A stretch of 64,000 nt of DNA from contig JASKMD010000031.1 of assembly GCA_030144725.1 (NCBI GenBank), forward strand, positions 1,576,712 to 1,640,711. The letters are read 5' to 3'. The notes beneath the pieces are model-generated. The model saw only the letters and a list, made by a program, of their open reading frames with translations. It did no database searches and was not told the origin of the DNA. The position numbers and the translations under genes are program-made. This stretch comes from Haematococcus lacustris. Its lineage: Eukaryota; Chlorophyta; Chlorophyceae; Chlamydomonadales; Haematococcaceae. Below are positions 52,389 to 62,104 of the stretch, piece after piece. Numbering within the stretch: position 1 is the stretch's first letter; each line of letters opens with the position of its first letter.

Positions 52389-53951
52389 TTATTTATCATC
52401 AGGCCACTTATGCCAGTTAAACTCAATGCCGACTTTACCAGTCAGATCAGTGAGGGGTGCTGCAAGAGCACTGAAATTGTGTACAAATTTACGCACAAAA
52501 TTTGCAGCACCCAGGAATTGTTGCATGGCAGTTAGACTGCGTGGCACAGGCCAGGAGGTGATGGATTTCACCTTGTCAGGGTCAACAGCAATACCCTGGT
52601 CACTGACTATGTGACCCAGAAACTTCAGGGCAGTTTTTAGAAACTCACATTTTGACAGCTTTGCTTGGAACTGATGTTTCCTTAGCAGCTCCAAGACCCT
52701 CCTGAGATGATTGAAGTGATCCGGGACTGATTTGGACATGATGAGTATATCATCAATATACACCAGGGCACAGTCATTAATGACATCAGCAAAAGCATTA
52801 TTCATAACACGTTGAAACGTGGCAGGTGCATTGGTTAAGCCAAAGCATGGGTACAAGCCAGTAGGTGTCCTGAAAGCTGTCTTGGGCACATCCTCATCAG
52901 GGATCCTAATTTGGTGATAACCAGCCTGTAGATCAAGTGATGAGAACACCGTGCAACCAGCTAACCTGTCAAACAGGTCATCCACTCTAGGCAGTGGGTA
53001 TTGATCCCTTAGTGTTATCTTATTGAGCTGGCGGTAATCTACGCACATCCTTAACTCACATGACTTCTTTTTCACAAAGAGGACAGGGGCGGCATAGGGT
53101 GAGGATGATGGTTCAATGATGCCCTGTTCCAGGAAGGCAGCAACCTGCTTCTTCATCTCCAGCAGCTCAGGCTGGCTCATCTTATAAGACGGCAGAGCTG
53201 GCGGCTTACAGCCAGGCTGAAGAGGGATGGTATGTCCCACTGGACGTTGAGGGGGCTGTTTGTTGAAGGGTGCGAAGACGTCCTCAAACTCAGATATGAG
53301 CGCTGTCAGCTGAGCTGCCACAGCATGGGGGATGTTGGTAGGGTAATTGATAGGTGTGTCAGGGGGTGAGGTTGTTGGTTGAGTGTGAGGGACAGGGTCA
53401 TTGGACAGCAGATTTGTTGGAGAAGGGGTAGGGTGCACGGACAGCAGATTTGCTGGAGGGGGGGTAAGGTTGACGGGTTGAGAGGATATCAGAGCGACCA
53501 GAGATTGGCCTCCTTTTCTTAACCACTTGTAGGCAACCTTAGCTGACACTGTAGCATGACTATGCTTGGCCAGTATATGGGCACAGTGTGGGGCCAGAAT
53601 TGGCGCTGTAGGCTCACACTTGAGCACGGTCTTGTTAGCTGACATCTGCAGTGTCACTGTGCGGGCCAGGTAATCAAGTAAAGCCCCATTGGACTGCAAC
53701 CAGTCGCTACCCATTAACACATCAAATGCAGAGAACATCTCTGGCATGACTAACAAGTCTACTTTGCAGTTCAAAGACTGGACCTGCAGCTGTACAGTGC
53801 ATGCATGTGTGCACATGACAGGCTGGCCATTTGCAACCTGGAACTCCCTAGGCTGCTGCAGTCTGTAGCTACTGAGAGTACATCTCAACAGCTGCACAAT
53901 TGATGAAACTTGCTGCACCACTGTCAAACAGCATGGTGCAATTCCTACCAT
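52389..53951 (-). CDS. Unit 1 protease end and reverse transcriptase
   Basis: Runs 520 residues. The first part completes the aspartic protease fold (FDVLMGSDWLQ). The reverse transcriptase shows CVDYRQLNKITLRDQYPLPR, FSSLDLQAGYHQIRI, PFGL-like YPCFGLTNAPATFQRVMN and the YIDD active site (ALVYIDDILIMS). The frame is +1 relative to gag and overlaps the DSG-bearing protease frame at 53869-53951, as expected for a Ty3-like +1 shift. Confidence 0.92.
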   Translation of the reverse strand: MVGIAPCCLTVVQQVSSIVQLLRCTLSSYRLQQPREFQVANGQPVMCTHACTVQLQVQSLNCKVDLLVMPEMFSAFDVLMGSDWLQSNGALLDYLARTVTLQMSANKTVLKCEPTAPILAPHCAHILAKHSHATVSAKVAYKWLRKGGQSLVALISSQPVNLTPPPANLLSVHPTPSPTNLLSNDPVPHTQPTTSPPDTPINYPTNIPHAVAAQLTALISEFEDVFAPFNKQPPQRPVGHTIPLQPGCKPPALPSYKMSQPELLEMKKQVAAFLEQGIIEPSSSPYAAPVLFVKKKSCELRMCVDYRQLNKITLRDQYPLPRVDDLFDRLAGCTVFSSLDLQAGYHQIRIPDEDVPKTAFRTPTGLYPCFGLTNAPATFQRVMNNAFADVINDCALVYIDDILIMSKSVPDHFNHLRRVLELLRKHQFQAKLSKCEFLKTALKFLGHIVSDQGIAVDPDKVKSITSWPVPRSLTAMQQFLGAANFVRKFVHNFSALAAPLTDLTGKVGIEFNWHKWPDDK

Positions 53952-54066
53952 TCACCTTGCCAGAGAACGAGAAGTGTAAAACACTGTCGTCTGCAGCACT
54001 GTCCCTTGGTAAACATGCCTGATTCACTGGCACAGTCCCGCAGGCACCAACACAGGCCTGGCGCAC
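53869..54066 (-). CDS. Unit 1 protease N-terminal part
   Basis: Same frame as gag, separated by one TGA (54082-54084). Holds the aspartic protease motif MLFDSGAASFINCAAVEM. Ends at TAG, with pol continuing in the +1 frame. Confidence 0.8.
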   Translation of the reverse strand: MRQACVGACGTVPVNQACLPRDSAADDSVLHFSFSGKVNGRNCTMLFDSGAASFINCAAVEMYSQ

Positions 54067-54081
54067 TGGTTGGGCAAAGCC

Positions 54082-55485
54082 TCAACGGCGCCGGTCACCC
54101 CTGGAGCCTTGCTGCTTCCAGCCTCCTTTGCCAGGAGGGCTGCGGTCTCGCTTCTGGGGCCGGGGGGGAAGATCCCCAGGAGGGTTGGCATGGCGGGAAG
54201 GGGGGCCCAGGGAAGCAGGGCGGGGGTAGCCGCTGACCCGGCGGGCCTCATCTGCTGGCAGGTGCTTCTGGTTGCAGTAGTCACGGAAATGGTTGGGGTT
54301 CCAGCAGTGATGGCACGCATAGCCAGGATTTGGCAGGGTGGACCCGCCAGCAGCAGGTGCTGGGCACACAGGGGCCGTGGCAGGGGGAGCCTGGGCAGCA
54401 CGGCCAGCATGGCGGCCCCCACCTTGGCTGTTGTGGCGACTGCCACGGTGGCCTCCACTGCTGCTGCTGCTGGACACGTCCCAGTAAGGGCCACGAGGGA
54501 CAGGGCGGGGTGGTCCTCCAGCAGGAGCAGGGCAGCCCCTGATGCGGTCCATCTGCTTAGGGGGCACAAAGGCAGCCACATGGGGAGCAAGTGGACGACG
54601 TCCCACATGGTTGGTAGCTACTGCAAAGAGTACTTTCTGAGCATTCATGGCAGCCTGAATGGCATCATTCAGGGTGGGCTCACGCATCAGGGCAAGATCA
54701 TGCACCACAGAGGACTGGAGCTCAGAGGTGAGCCCCCTAATGAAGGTGGCCGCCAGCATAGCTGGTGCCATGCAGGTAGAACCTGCCACCGTCAGAGTGT
54801 TCCTGAATTCAGTAATGTAGGCATTCAAAGTGGATCCAGGTGACATGCGCAAGGCATTGGGATCCAGGAGTTTCCTGCGGTGCACATCTGACTCATTGCG
54901 CAGGTCATCACCAGCCATTTCCTTAAAGGAAGCACGCAGGTGGGCCCATGTTGGCCTAGAGCCATGAGCAAGAATGTGAGCATTCCTGGTTGCTGGGTAC
55001 CATACCTCTCTGGCCTTGCCTGTCAAGAAATTGGGCAGGGCATCAGCAGGGTCTATGCGCAAATATGCACAATGCACCTCAAGATCCTCACAGAAGATTT
55101 CTGCTACCTTTGAAGTGGCAAGGCACTGGTCCGTCCACTTGTCAGGACCTGGGATCTTAACCCTGGACATGGGGACTGGCGCAGCAAGTGTCGCATTTGC
55201 AGGAGGTGCAACCTGAGACAAAGGTGTCTGTCTGCTCGACAACGGGGCCACAGGTGCAACAGTGCCAGACAAGGCTGGCGCAGCACCAGGAGCAGGCAAC
55301 GCAGCAGACGTGCCACTGTTTCTGTTCACAACAGGCATGTCCGACTGGCTGCGAATGGCTGCAACACCTTGCTCTCCACTCACCACTGCATTCTGGCGGT
55401 CCTGCAGGCTCTCCATCTCCGAAAGTTCGGCTCGAACCCGCACAGCTTCGTTCTGGGCGGCTTCCAGGTGCGCAGTGACCCCCAC
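54082..55485 (-). CDS. Unit 1 gag, capsid and nucleocapsid
   Basis: Begins in a coiled-coil-like stretch. The Ty3/Gypsy capsid region follows (FLTGKAREVWYPATRN, STLNAYITEFRNTLTVAG, MLAATFIRGLTSELQ). A CCHC knuckle (CHHCWNPNHFRDYC) lies near the end, before an Arg-rich tail. The frame is open upstream through TAG 55492-55494 into the 151-residue leader. Confidence 0.88.
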   Translation of the reverse strand: MGVTAHLEAAQNEAVRVRAELSEMESLQDRQNAVVSGEQGVAAIRSQSDMPVVNRNSGTSAALPAPGAAPALSGTVAPVAPLSSRQTPLSQVAPPANATLAAPVPMSRVKIPGPDKWTDQCLATSKVAEIFCEDLEVHCAYLRIDPADALPNFLTGKAREVWYPATRNAHILAHGSRPTWAHLRASFKEMAGDDLRNESDVHRRKLLDPNALRMSPGSTLNAYITEFRNTLTVAGSTCMAPAMLAATFIRGLTSELQSSVVHDLALMREPTLNDAIQAAMNAQKVLFAVATNHVGRRPLAPHVAAFVPPKQMDRIRGCPAPAGGPPRPVPRGPYWDVSSSSSSGGHRGSRHNSQGGGRHAGRAAQAPPATAPVCPAPAAGGSTLPNPGYACHHCWNPNHFRDYCNQKHLPADEARRVSGYPRPASLGPPSRHANPPGDLPPRPQKRDRSPPGKGGWKQQGSRGDRRR

Positions 55486-55491
55486 AAGCTG

Positions 55492-55947
55492 CTAGCGCAG
55501 GCGCTGGATCTCATCAGCTGCAGCTGCTGCGGCAGAAGTGCCGACTTCAGGGAGGATGGGCGCAGCTGTCAGGGCTCCCACATACGAGAGAGGGCCAACG
55601 CCAGTCGCAGTCGCAGGAGGAACAGGAGCAGCCGGAGGCTGGGCAGAGGCGATGCTGTTCAGAGAGGACGGCACAGATCTCAGCAAGTCCAGCGCCTGGG
55701 CGGGCTGCAGGCCTGTGATCTTCTCAACGTCTGCGAAAACAGGAGCTGCGGCAGAAAGAGAAGGCGTGTTGTTGGCAGCAGGTGCCGTGCCAGTAATTGG
55801 CGCCCCAGCCGCAACAGGGACTCCTGCTGGGGCTCCAGCGGCAGTGCTTGGAGTCGCTGGGGGCGGGGAGCCAGGAGTCTGGCTCCCTGGAGCAGAACGC
55901 TCAGGCCTTTTGTCTCCGCCAGGCGGAGGTTCCTTATTGGCAGTCAT
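55492..55947 (-). CDS. Unit 1 gag leader
   Basis: Starts at MTANKEPPPGG, 50 bp inside the right-hand LTR, and runs Ala/Pro-rich for 151 residues to EIQRLR, then TAG-CAG-CTT in frame with the rest of gag. The stop sits where the helix pattern expects Gln. Confidence 0.75.
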   Translation of the reverse strand: MTANKEPPPGGDKRPERSAPGSQTPGSPPPATPSTAAGAPAGVPVAAGAPITGTAPAANNTPSLSAAAPVFADVEKITGLQPAQALDLLRSVPSSLNSIASAQPPAAPVPPATATGVGPLSYVGALTAAPILPEVGTSAAAAAADEIQRLR

Positions 55948-55997
55948 ATTGCTTAGGAAGGAAAGTCATGTTAAGCAACGTCGGTCGGAAACCAAAA

Positions 55998-56205
55998 TGT
56001 AGCGTGCAAGACACCACGCCGACAACCGATAACTACCTTCGTTCCCACAACGTGACACGGCCAGGGTTTAGAACGTTTCCCCCGAGGAGTCGAACCTGTG
56101 AAGCAGGTGTGCGCGAAGGCCCACCTGCCCCTTTCGCCCACCATGTCACACTGCAGTACAGAAGTACTGGGAGGCGAGCTAGGCTTCGAGGAGCCGTTCG
56201 CTACA
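55998..56205 (-). repeat. LTR 2, shared by both units
   Basis: Serves as 5' LTR of unit 1 and 3' LTR of unit 2. Differs from LTR 3 at one seen base (CACAACG against CACAGCG). Confidence 0.93.
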
Positions 56206-56277
56206 TTCCTGCCCCTCCAAAGAGGAAACGTTCCGCCCTTGTGAGAACACAAGGACTCGCAACACTAATTAGTGATG

Positions 56278-57290
56278 CTAGGACAAACCATGCACTGCAT
56301 TATATGCAGTCAACACTTCAAGGCAGTTCACAAGGTTATTCCTTGGCTCCCATGTGTTGTAAGAGTCATCATAACCCTGCCACTTGACTAAGTAGCCTCG
56401 TGCTTTACCAGCACGCACGCCACGATGGGCAAGTAACTTCTCCACCTCATACAGAGGCGCCTCATCCAACCACTCCACAGGAGGAGGCAAGTGAGGATGC
56501 TCACTGGTGTAGGGTCTCAGAAGAGACACATGGAACACAGGGTGCATGCGTGCCATGGCTTGTGGCAGGTCTAGGCGAACAGCAACAGGACCTACATGCT
56601 CTAGCACCTTGAAAGGTCCTATGAACCTAGGCAGCAGCTTCTTAGCCTTACCTGGCTTCATCCTGAGGTTCTTAGTGCTAAGAAGCACCAACTGACCAGT
56701 GTGGTACTCCACTTCCTTGCGTCCCTTGTTGGCCATATAGGCCTGCCGCTGCTGAGCCAGTTCCATGAAGTGGCGAGCCTGCTTGACATTGCTCTGCCAC
56801 CACTCAGACAGTCTCCTGGCAGTGGGACAGTACACCTCGTCAGGCAGCTCCAGCAAGGTAGGTGTTAGAGGTGACTGGCCAATATTGACCAGGAAGGGTG
56901 TGGACTGGATGGACTCCTGCCAACTATTGTTGACAGCAAACTCAGCCAGAGATAGGAAGCAGGGCCAGTCAGACTGAGCAGGTGAGATATAATGACGAAG
57001 CATTTCCTCTAGGGTACGATTGTACCTCTCAGTCTGACCATCAGACTGTGGATGATAGGCACTAGACTTACATTCCTTTACACCAAGAATGGTCATAATT
57101 GACGCCCTGAAATGATTAGTAAAATGGGAGCCCCTATCAGAGATGATTTCTCGGGGTACTCCATGGTGTTTAAACACATTGTCAATGAAGAGACGGGCAA
57201 AGCTCTCAGCATTCATAGACTCACGGCAAGGCACAAAGTGCACCATTTTAGATAGCCTGTCTACAAACACGGCAATGGCATCAAAGCTTA
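56278..57290 (-). CDS. Unit 2 integrase core C-terminal part and chromodomain
   Basis: Copy of 50383-51395 with one seen substitution (LPDEVYC for LPGEVYC). Confidence 0.9.
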
Positions 57291-57299
57291 GTAATTAGC

Positions 57300-57791
57300 T
57301 TAGTGATTAGGAGGTAGCTTAGTAATTAGGTCCATTGAAACATACTCCCATCTATCATAGGGTATGGCCAGCGGCGTGAGCATGCCTCCAGGTTTGGTAT
57401 TAACAGATTTGTTACGCTGGCAAGCATCACAGTTGGCCACATAATGGCGTACCTCAGACCTCATACGGGGCCACCAGAACATCCTGGAGATACGCTCCAA
57501 CGTCTTAGTGATGCCCACATGACCTGCAAACTGCGCATCATGCATCTCCACCAATATCCTGGTTTTGAGCTCTGGGCAGTTAGGGACCACTATCTGGTTC
57601 CTTTCTCTGGTGCGATACAGCCCATGCTGATCCTGATCATATTGATCCACCATGCTGGCAAAAGCCTGTTCTGCTGCATACGCTGCCAGCAGCTGCTCTG
57701 TCATATTGACAGCATGTAGAGGGTGCAACGGCACAGGGGGTGGGGGCAAGGGCTGCTCCAACACCAGCTGTGGCTGTGGCTCCTGCTGCGG
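57300..57791 (-). CDS. Unit 2 integrase N-terminal part
   Basis: Copy of 51405-51896 with one seen change (VEMHDAQ for VDMHDAQ). Has the same tandem-repeat disruption at its end. Confidence 0.85.
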   Translation of the reverse strand, partial: PQQEPQPQLVLEQPLPPPPVPLHPLHAVNMTEQLLAAYAAEQAFASMVDQYDQDQHGLYRTRERNQIVVPNCPELKTRILVEMHDAQFAGHVGITKTLERISRMFWWPRMRSEVRHYVANCDACQRNKSVNTKPGGMLTPLAIPYDRWEYVSMDLITKLPPNH

Positions 57792-58283
57792 CTACTGCTC
57801 AGCTGGCTGCTGCTGCTGCACAGTAGCTTCCCTGATCATTACATGATTTGTGACAGGAGCATCAGGTATGCGTGACAGGGGGTCAACAGGGTTAGTATCA
57901 CCAGGTAGGTACTCTATGGTATAATTATACCTTGATAAGAACTCTAACCATCTGGTTTGGCGTCTTGATAAGACTTTCTGTGTTTTAAGAGTCACCAAGG
58001 GCTTGTGGTCCGTATACAGAGTGAAGGGAACACCCTCCAGGTAGCAACGCCACTCTTTACACGCAGTAATGATAGCAAGTAATTCCTGCTCTCCAGTGGT
58101 ATAATTATTTTCTGCTGGAGTCAGCTTTTTGCTTAAATAAGCCAAAGGGTAACCCTCTTGCATGAGCACAGCTCCAACGCCTTGCAAAGAGGCATCACAA
58201 TATACCTGGAAAGGTTTAGTGATATCAGGTATTTTAAGTAGAGGTACTTTAGATATTGCATGCTTGAGAGCATCAAAAGCCTG
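57792..58283 (-). CDS. Unit 2 RNase H
   Basis: Copy of 51897-52388, including both bounding stops. Confidence 0.85.
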   Translation of the reverse strand, partial: QAFDALKHAISKVPLLKIPDITKPFQVYCDASLQGVGAVLMQEGYPLAYLSKKLTPAENNYTTGEQELLAIITACKEWRCYLEGVPFTLYTDHKPLVTLKTQKVLSRRQTRWLEFLSRYNYTIEYLPGDTNPVDPLSRIPDAPVTNHVMIREATVQQQQPAEQ

Positions 58284-59845
58284 TTATTTATCATCAGGCC
58301 ACTTATGCCAGTTAAACTCAATGCCGACTTTACCAGTCAGATCAGTGAGGGGTGCTGCAAGAGCACTGAAATTGTGTACAAATTTACGCACAAAATTTGC
58401 AGCACCCAGGAATTGTTGCATGGCAGTTAGACTGCGTGGCACAGGCCAGGAGGTGATGGATTTCACCTTGTCAGGGTCAACAGCAATACCCTGGTCACTG
58501 ACTATGTGACCCAGAAACTTCAGGGCAGTTTTTAGAAACTCACATTTTGACAGCTTTGCTTGGAACTGATGTTTCCTTAGCAGCTCCAAGACCCTCCTGA
58601 GATGATTGAAGTGATCCGGGACTGATTTGGACATGATGAGTATATCATCAATATACACCAGGGCACAGTCATTAATGACATCAGCAAAAGCATTATTCAT
58701 AACACGTTGAAACGTGGCAGGTGCATTGGTTAAGCCAAAGCATGGGTACAAGCCAGTAGGTGTCCTGAAAGCTGTCTTGGGCACATCCTCATCAGGGATC
58801 CTAATTTGGTGATAACCAGCCTGTAGATCAAGTGATGAGAACACCGTGCAACCAGCTAACCTGTCAAACAGGTCATCCACTCTAGGCAGTGGGTATTGAT
58901 CCCTTAGTGTTATCTTATTGAGCTGGCGGTAATCTACGCACATCCTTAACTCACATGACTTCTTTTCACAAAGAGGACAGGGGCGGCATAGGGTGAGGAT
59001 GATGGTTCAATGATGCCCTGTTCCAGGAAGGCAGCAACCTGCTTCTTCATCTCCAGCAGCTCAGGCTGGCTCATCTTATAAGACGGCAGAGCTGGCGGCT
59101 TACAGCCAGGCTGAAGAGGGATGGTATGTCCCACTGGACGTTGAGGGGGCTGTTTGTTGAAGGGTGCGAAGACGTCCTCAAACTCAGATATGAGCGCTGT
59201 CAGCTGAGCTGCCACAGCATGGGGGATGTTGGTAGGGTAATTGATAGGTGTGTCAGGGGGTGAGGTTGTTGGTTGAGTGTGAGGGACAGGGTCATTGGAC
59301 AGCAGATTTGTTGGAGAAGGGGTAGGGTGCACGGACAGCAGATTTGCTGGAGGGGGGGTAAGGTTGACGGGTTGAGAGGATATCAGAGCGACCAGAGATT
59401 GGCCTCCTTTTCTTAACCACTTGTAGGCAACCTTAGCTGACACTGTAGCATGACTATGCTTGGCCAGTATATGGGCACAGTGTGGGGCCAGAATTGGCGC
59501 TGTAGGCTCACACTTGAGCACGGTCTTGTTAGCTGACATCTGCAGTGTCACTGTGCGGGCCAGGTAATCAAGTAAAGCCCCATTGGACTGCAACCAGTCG
59601 CTACCCATTAACACATCAAATGCAGAGAACATCTCTGGCATGACTAACAAGTCTACTTTGCAGTTCAAAGACTGGACCTGCAGCTGTACAGTGCATGCAT
59701 GTGTGCACATGACAGGCTGGCCATTTGCAACCTGGAACTCCCTAGGCTGCTGCAGTCTGTAGCTACTGAGAGTACATCTCAACAGCTGCACAATTGATGA
59801 AACTTGCTGCACCACTGTCAAACAGCATGGTGCAATTCCTACCAT
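58284..59845 (-). pseudogene. Unit 2 protease end and reverse transcriptase, frameshifted
   Basis: Copy of 52389-53951 that lacks one T in the T-run at about 58963. This splits the frame into 58946-59845 and 58284-58943. All other motifs, including YIDD, remain. Confidence 0.92.
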
Positions 59846-59960
59846 TCACCTTGCCAGAGAACGAGAAGTGTAAAACACTGTCGTCTGCAGCACTGTCCCT
59901 TGGTAAACATGCCTGATTCACTGGCACAGTCCCGCAGGCACCAACACAGGCCTGGCGCAC
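59763..59960 (-). CDS. Unit 2 protease N-terminal part
   Basis: Copy of 53869-54066 with the same DSG motif and stops. Confidence 0.8.
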   Translation of the reverse strand: MRQACVGACGTVPVNQACLPRDSAADDSVLHFSFSGKVNGRNCTMLFDSGAASFINCAAVEMYSQ

Positions 59961-59975
59961 TGGTTGGGCAAAGCC

Positions 59976-61379
59976 TCAACGGCGCCGGTCACCCCTGGAG
60001 CCTTGCTGCTTCCAGCCTCCTTTGCCAGGAGGGCTGCGGTCTCGCTTTTGGGGCCGGGGGGGAAGATCCCCAGGAGGGTTGGCATGGCGGGAAGGGGGGC
60101 CCAGGGAAGCAGGGCGGGGGTAGCCGCTGACCCGGCGGGCCTCATCTGCTGGCAGGTGCTTCTGGTTGCAGTAGTCACGGAAATGGTTGGGGTTCCAGCA
60201 GTGATGGCACGCATAGCCAGGATTTGGCAGGGTGGACCCGCCAGCAGCAGGTGCTGGGCACACAGGGGCCGTGGCAGGGGGAGCCTGGGCAGCACGGCCA
60301 GCATGGCGGCCCCCACCTTGGCTGTTGTGGCGACTGCCACGGTGGCCTCCACTGCTGCTGCTGCTGGACACGTCCCAGTAAGGGCCACGAGGGACAGGGC
60401 GGGGTGGTCCTCCAGCAGGAGCAGGGCAGCCCCTGATGCGGTCCATCTGCTTAGGGGGCACAAAGGCCGCCACATGGGGAGCAAGTGGACGACGTCCCAC
60501 ATGGTTGGTAGCTACTGCAAAGAGTACTTTCTGAGCATTCATGGCAGCCTGAATGGCATCATTCAGGGTGGGCTCACGCATCAGGGCAAGATCATGCACC
60601 ACAGAGGACTGGAGCTCAGAGGTGAGCCCCCTAATGAAGGTGGCCGCCAGCATAGCTGGTGCCATGCAGGTAGAACCTGCCACCGTCAGAGTGTTCCTGA
60701 ATTCAGTAATGTAGGCATTCAAAGTGGATCCAGGTGACATGCGCAAGGCATTGGGATCCAGGAGTTTCCTGCGGTGCACATCTGACTCATTGCGCAGGTC
60801 ATCACCAGCCATTTCCTTAAAGGAAGCACGCAGGTGGGCCCATGTTGGCCTAGAGCCATGAGCAAGAATGTGAGCATTCCTGGTTGCTGGGTACCATACC
60901 TCTCTGGCCTTGCCTGTCAAGAAATTGGGCAGGGCATCAGCAGGGTCTATGCGCAAATATGCACAATGCACCTCAAGATCCTCACAGAAGATTTCTGCTA
61001 CCTTTGAAGTGGCAAGGCACTGGTCCGTCCACTTGTCAGGACCTGGGATCTTAACCCTGGACATGGGGACTGGCGCAACAAGTGTCGCATTTGCAGGAGG
61101 TGCAACCTGAGACAAAGGTGTCTGTCTGCTCGACAACGGGGCCACAGGTGCAACAGTGCCAGGCAAGGCTGGCGCAGCACCAGGAGCAGGCAACGCAGCA
61201 GACGTGCCACTGTTTCTGTTCACAACAGGCCTGTCCGACTGGCTGCGAATGGCTGCAACACCTTGCTCTCCACTCACCACTGCATTCTGGCGGTCCTGCA
61301 GGCTCTCCATCTCCGAAAGTTCGGCTCGAACCCGCACAGCTTCGTTCTGGGCGGCTTCCAGGTGCGCAGTGACCCCCAC
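59976..61379 (-). CDS. Unit 2 gag, capsid and nucleocapsid
   Basis: Copy of 54082-55485 with a few substitutions near the N-terminus (SDRPVV for SDMPVV). The CCHC knuckle is kept. Confidence 0.88.
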   Translation of the reverse strand: MGVTAHLEAAQNEAVRVRAELSEMESLQDRQNAVVSGEQGVAAIRSQSDRPVVNRNSGTSAALPAPGAAPALPGTVAPVAPLSSRQTPLSQVAPPANATLVAPVPMSRVKIPGPDKWTDQCLATSKVAEIFCEDLEVHCAYLRIDPADALPNFLTGKAREVWYPATRNAHILAHGSRPTWAHLRASFKEMAGDDLRNESDVHRRKLLDPNALRMSPGSTLNAYITEFRNTLTVAGSTCMAPAMLAATFIRGLTSELQSSVVHDLALMREPTLNDAIQAAMNAQKVLFAVATNHVGRRPLAPHVAAFVPPKQMDRIRGCPAPAGGPPRPVPRGPYWDVSSSSSSGGHRGSRHNSQGGGRHAGRAAQAPPATAPVCPAPAAGGSTLPNPGYACHHCWNPNHFRDYCNQKHLPADEARRVSGYPRPASLGPPSRHANPPGDLPPRPQKRDRSPPGKGGWKQQGSRGDRRR

Positions 61380-61385
61380 AAGCTG

Positions 61386-61841
61386 CTAGCGCAGGCGCTG
61401 GATCTCATCAGCTGCAGCTGCTGCGGCAGAAGTGCCGACTTCAGGGAGGATGGGCGCAGCTGTCAGGGCTCCCACATACGAGAGAGGGCCAACGCCAGTC
61501 GCAGTCGCAGGAGGAACAGGAGCAGCCGGAGGCTGGGCAGAGGCGATGCTGTTCAGAGAGGACGGCACAGATCTCAGCAAGTCCAGCGCCTGGGCGGGCT
61601 GCAGGCCTGTGATCTTCTCAACGTCTGCGAAAACAGGAGCTGCGGCAGAAAGAGAAGGCGTGTTGTTGGCAGCAGGTGCCGTGCCAGTAATTGGCGCCCC
61701 AGCCGCAACAGGGACTCCTGCTGGGGCTCCAGCGGCAGTGCTTGGAGTCGCTGGGGGCGGGGAGCCAGGAGTCTGGCTCCCTGGAGCAGAACGCTCAGGC
61801 CTTTTGTCTCCGCCAGGCGGAGGTTCCTTATTGGCAGTCAT
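61386..61841 (-). CDS. Unit 2 gag leader
   Basis: Copy of 55492-55947 ending in the same in-frame TAG. Confidence 0.75.
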   Translation of the reverse strand: MTANKEPPPGGDKRPERSAPGSQTPGSPPPATPSTAAGAPAGVPVAAGAPITGTAPAANNTPSLSAAAPVFADVEKITGLQPAQALDLLRSVPSSLNSIASAQPPAAPVPPATATGVGPLSYVGALTAAPILPEVGTSAAAAAADEIQRLR

Positions 61842-61891
61842 ATTGCTTAGGAAGGAAAGTCATGTTAAGCAACGTCGGTCGGAAACCAAAA

Positions 61892-62099
61892 TGTAGCGTG
61901 CAAGACACCACGCCGACAACCGATAACTACCTTCGTTCCCACAGCGTGACACGGCCAGGGTTTAGAACGTTTCCCCCGAGGAGTCGAACCTGTGAAGCAG
62001 GTGTGCGCGAAGGCCCACCTGCCCCTTTCGCCCACCATGTCACACTGCAGTACAGAAGTACTGGGAGGCGAGCTAGGCTTCGAGGAGCCGTTCGCTACA
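61892..62099 (-). repeat. LTR 3 (5' LTR of unit 2)
   Basis: 208 bp, bordered on the right by the TGTTG target duplication. Confidence 0.93.
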
Positions 62100-62104
62100 T
62101 GTTG

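Larger units (their letters stand above)
50103..62099 (-). mobile_element. Tandem Ty3/Gypsy chromovirus: LTR-internal-LTR-internal-LTR
   Basis: Three 208-bp LTRs (TGTAGC...GCTACA) bracket two almost identical internal regions (50311-55997 and 56206-61891). The outer flanks repeat TGTTG (50098-50102, 62100-62104). Nothing flanks the middle LTR, so the array behaves as one insertion. Purine tracts (50311-50327, 56206-56222) adjoin the left LTR of each unit. A primer-binding-like site (TGGTTTCCGACCGACG) lies three bases inside the right LTR of each unit. Confidence 0.93.

Noticed and set aside
54070..54843. 257-residue plus-strand frame opposite gag
   Set aside because: Mirror of the GC-rich gag frame with no domain; it recurs in unit 2 only because the DNA is repeated.
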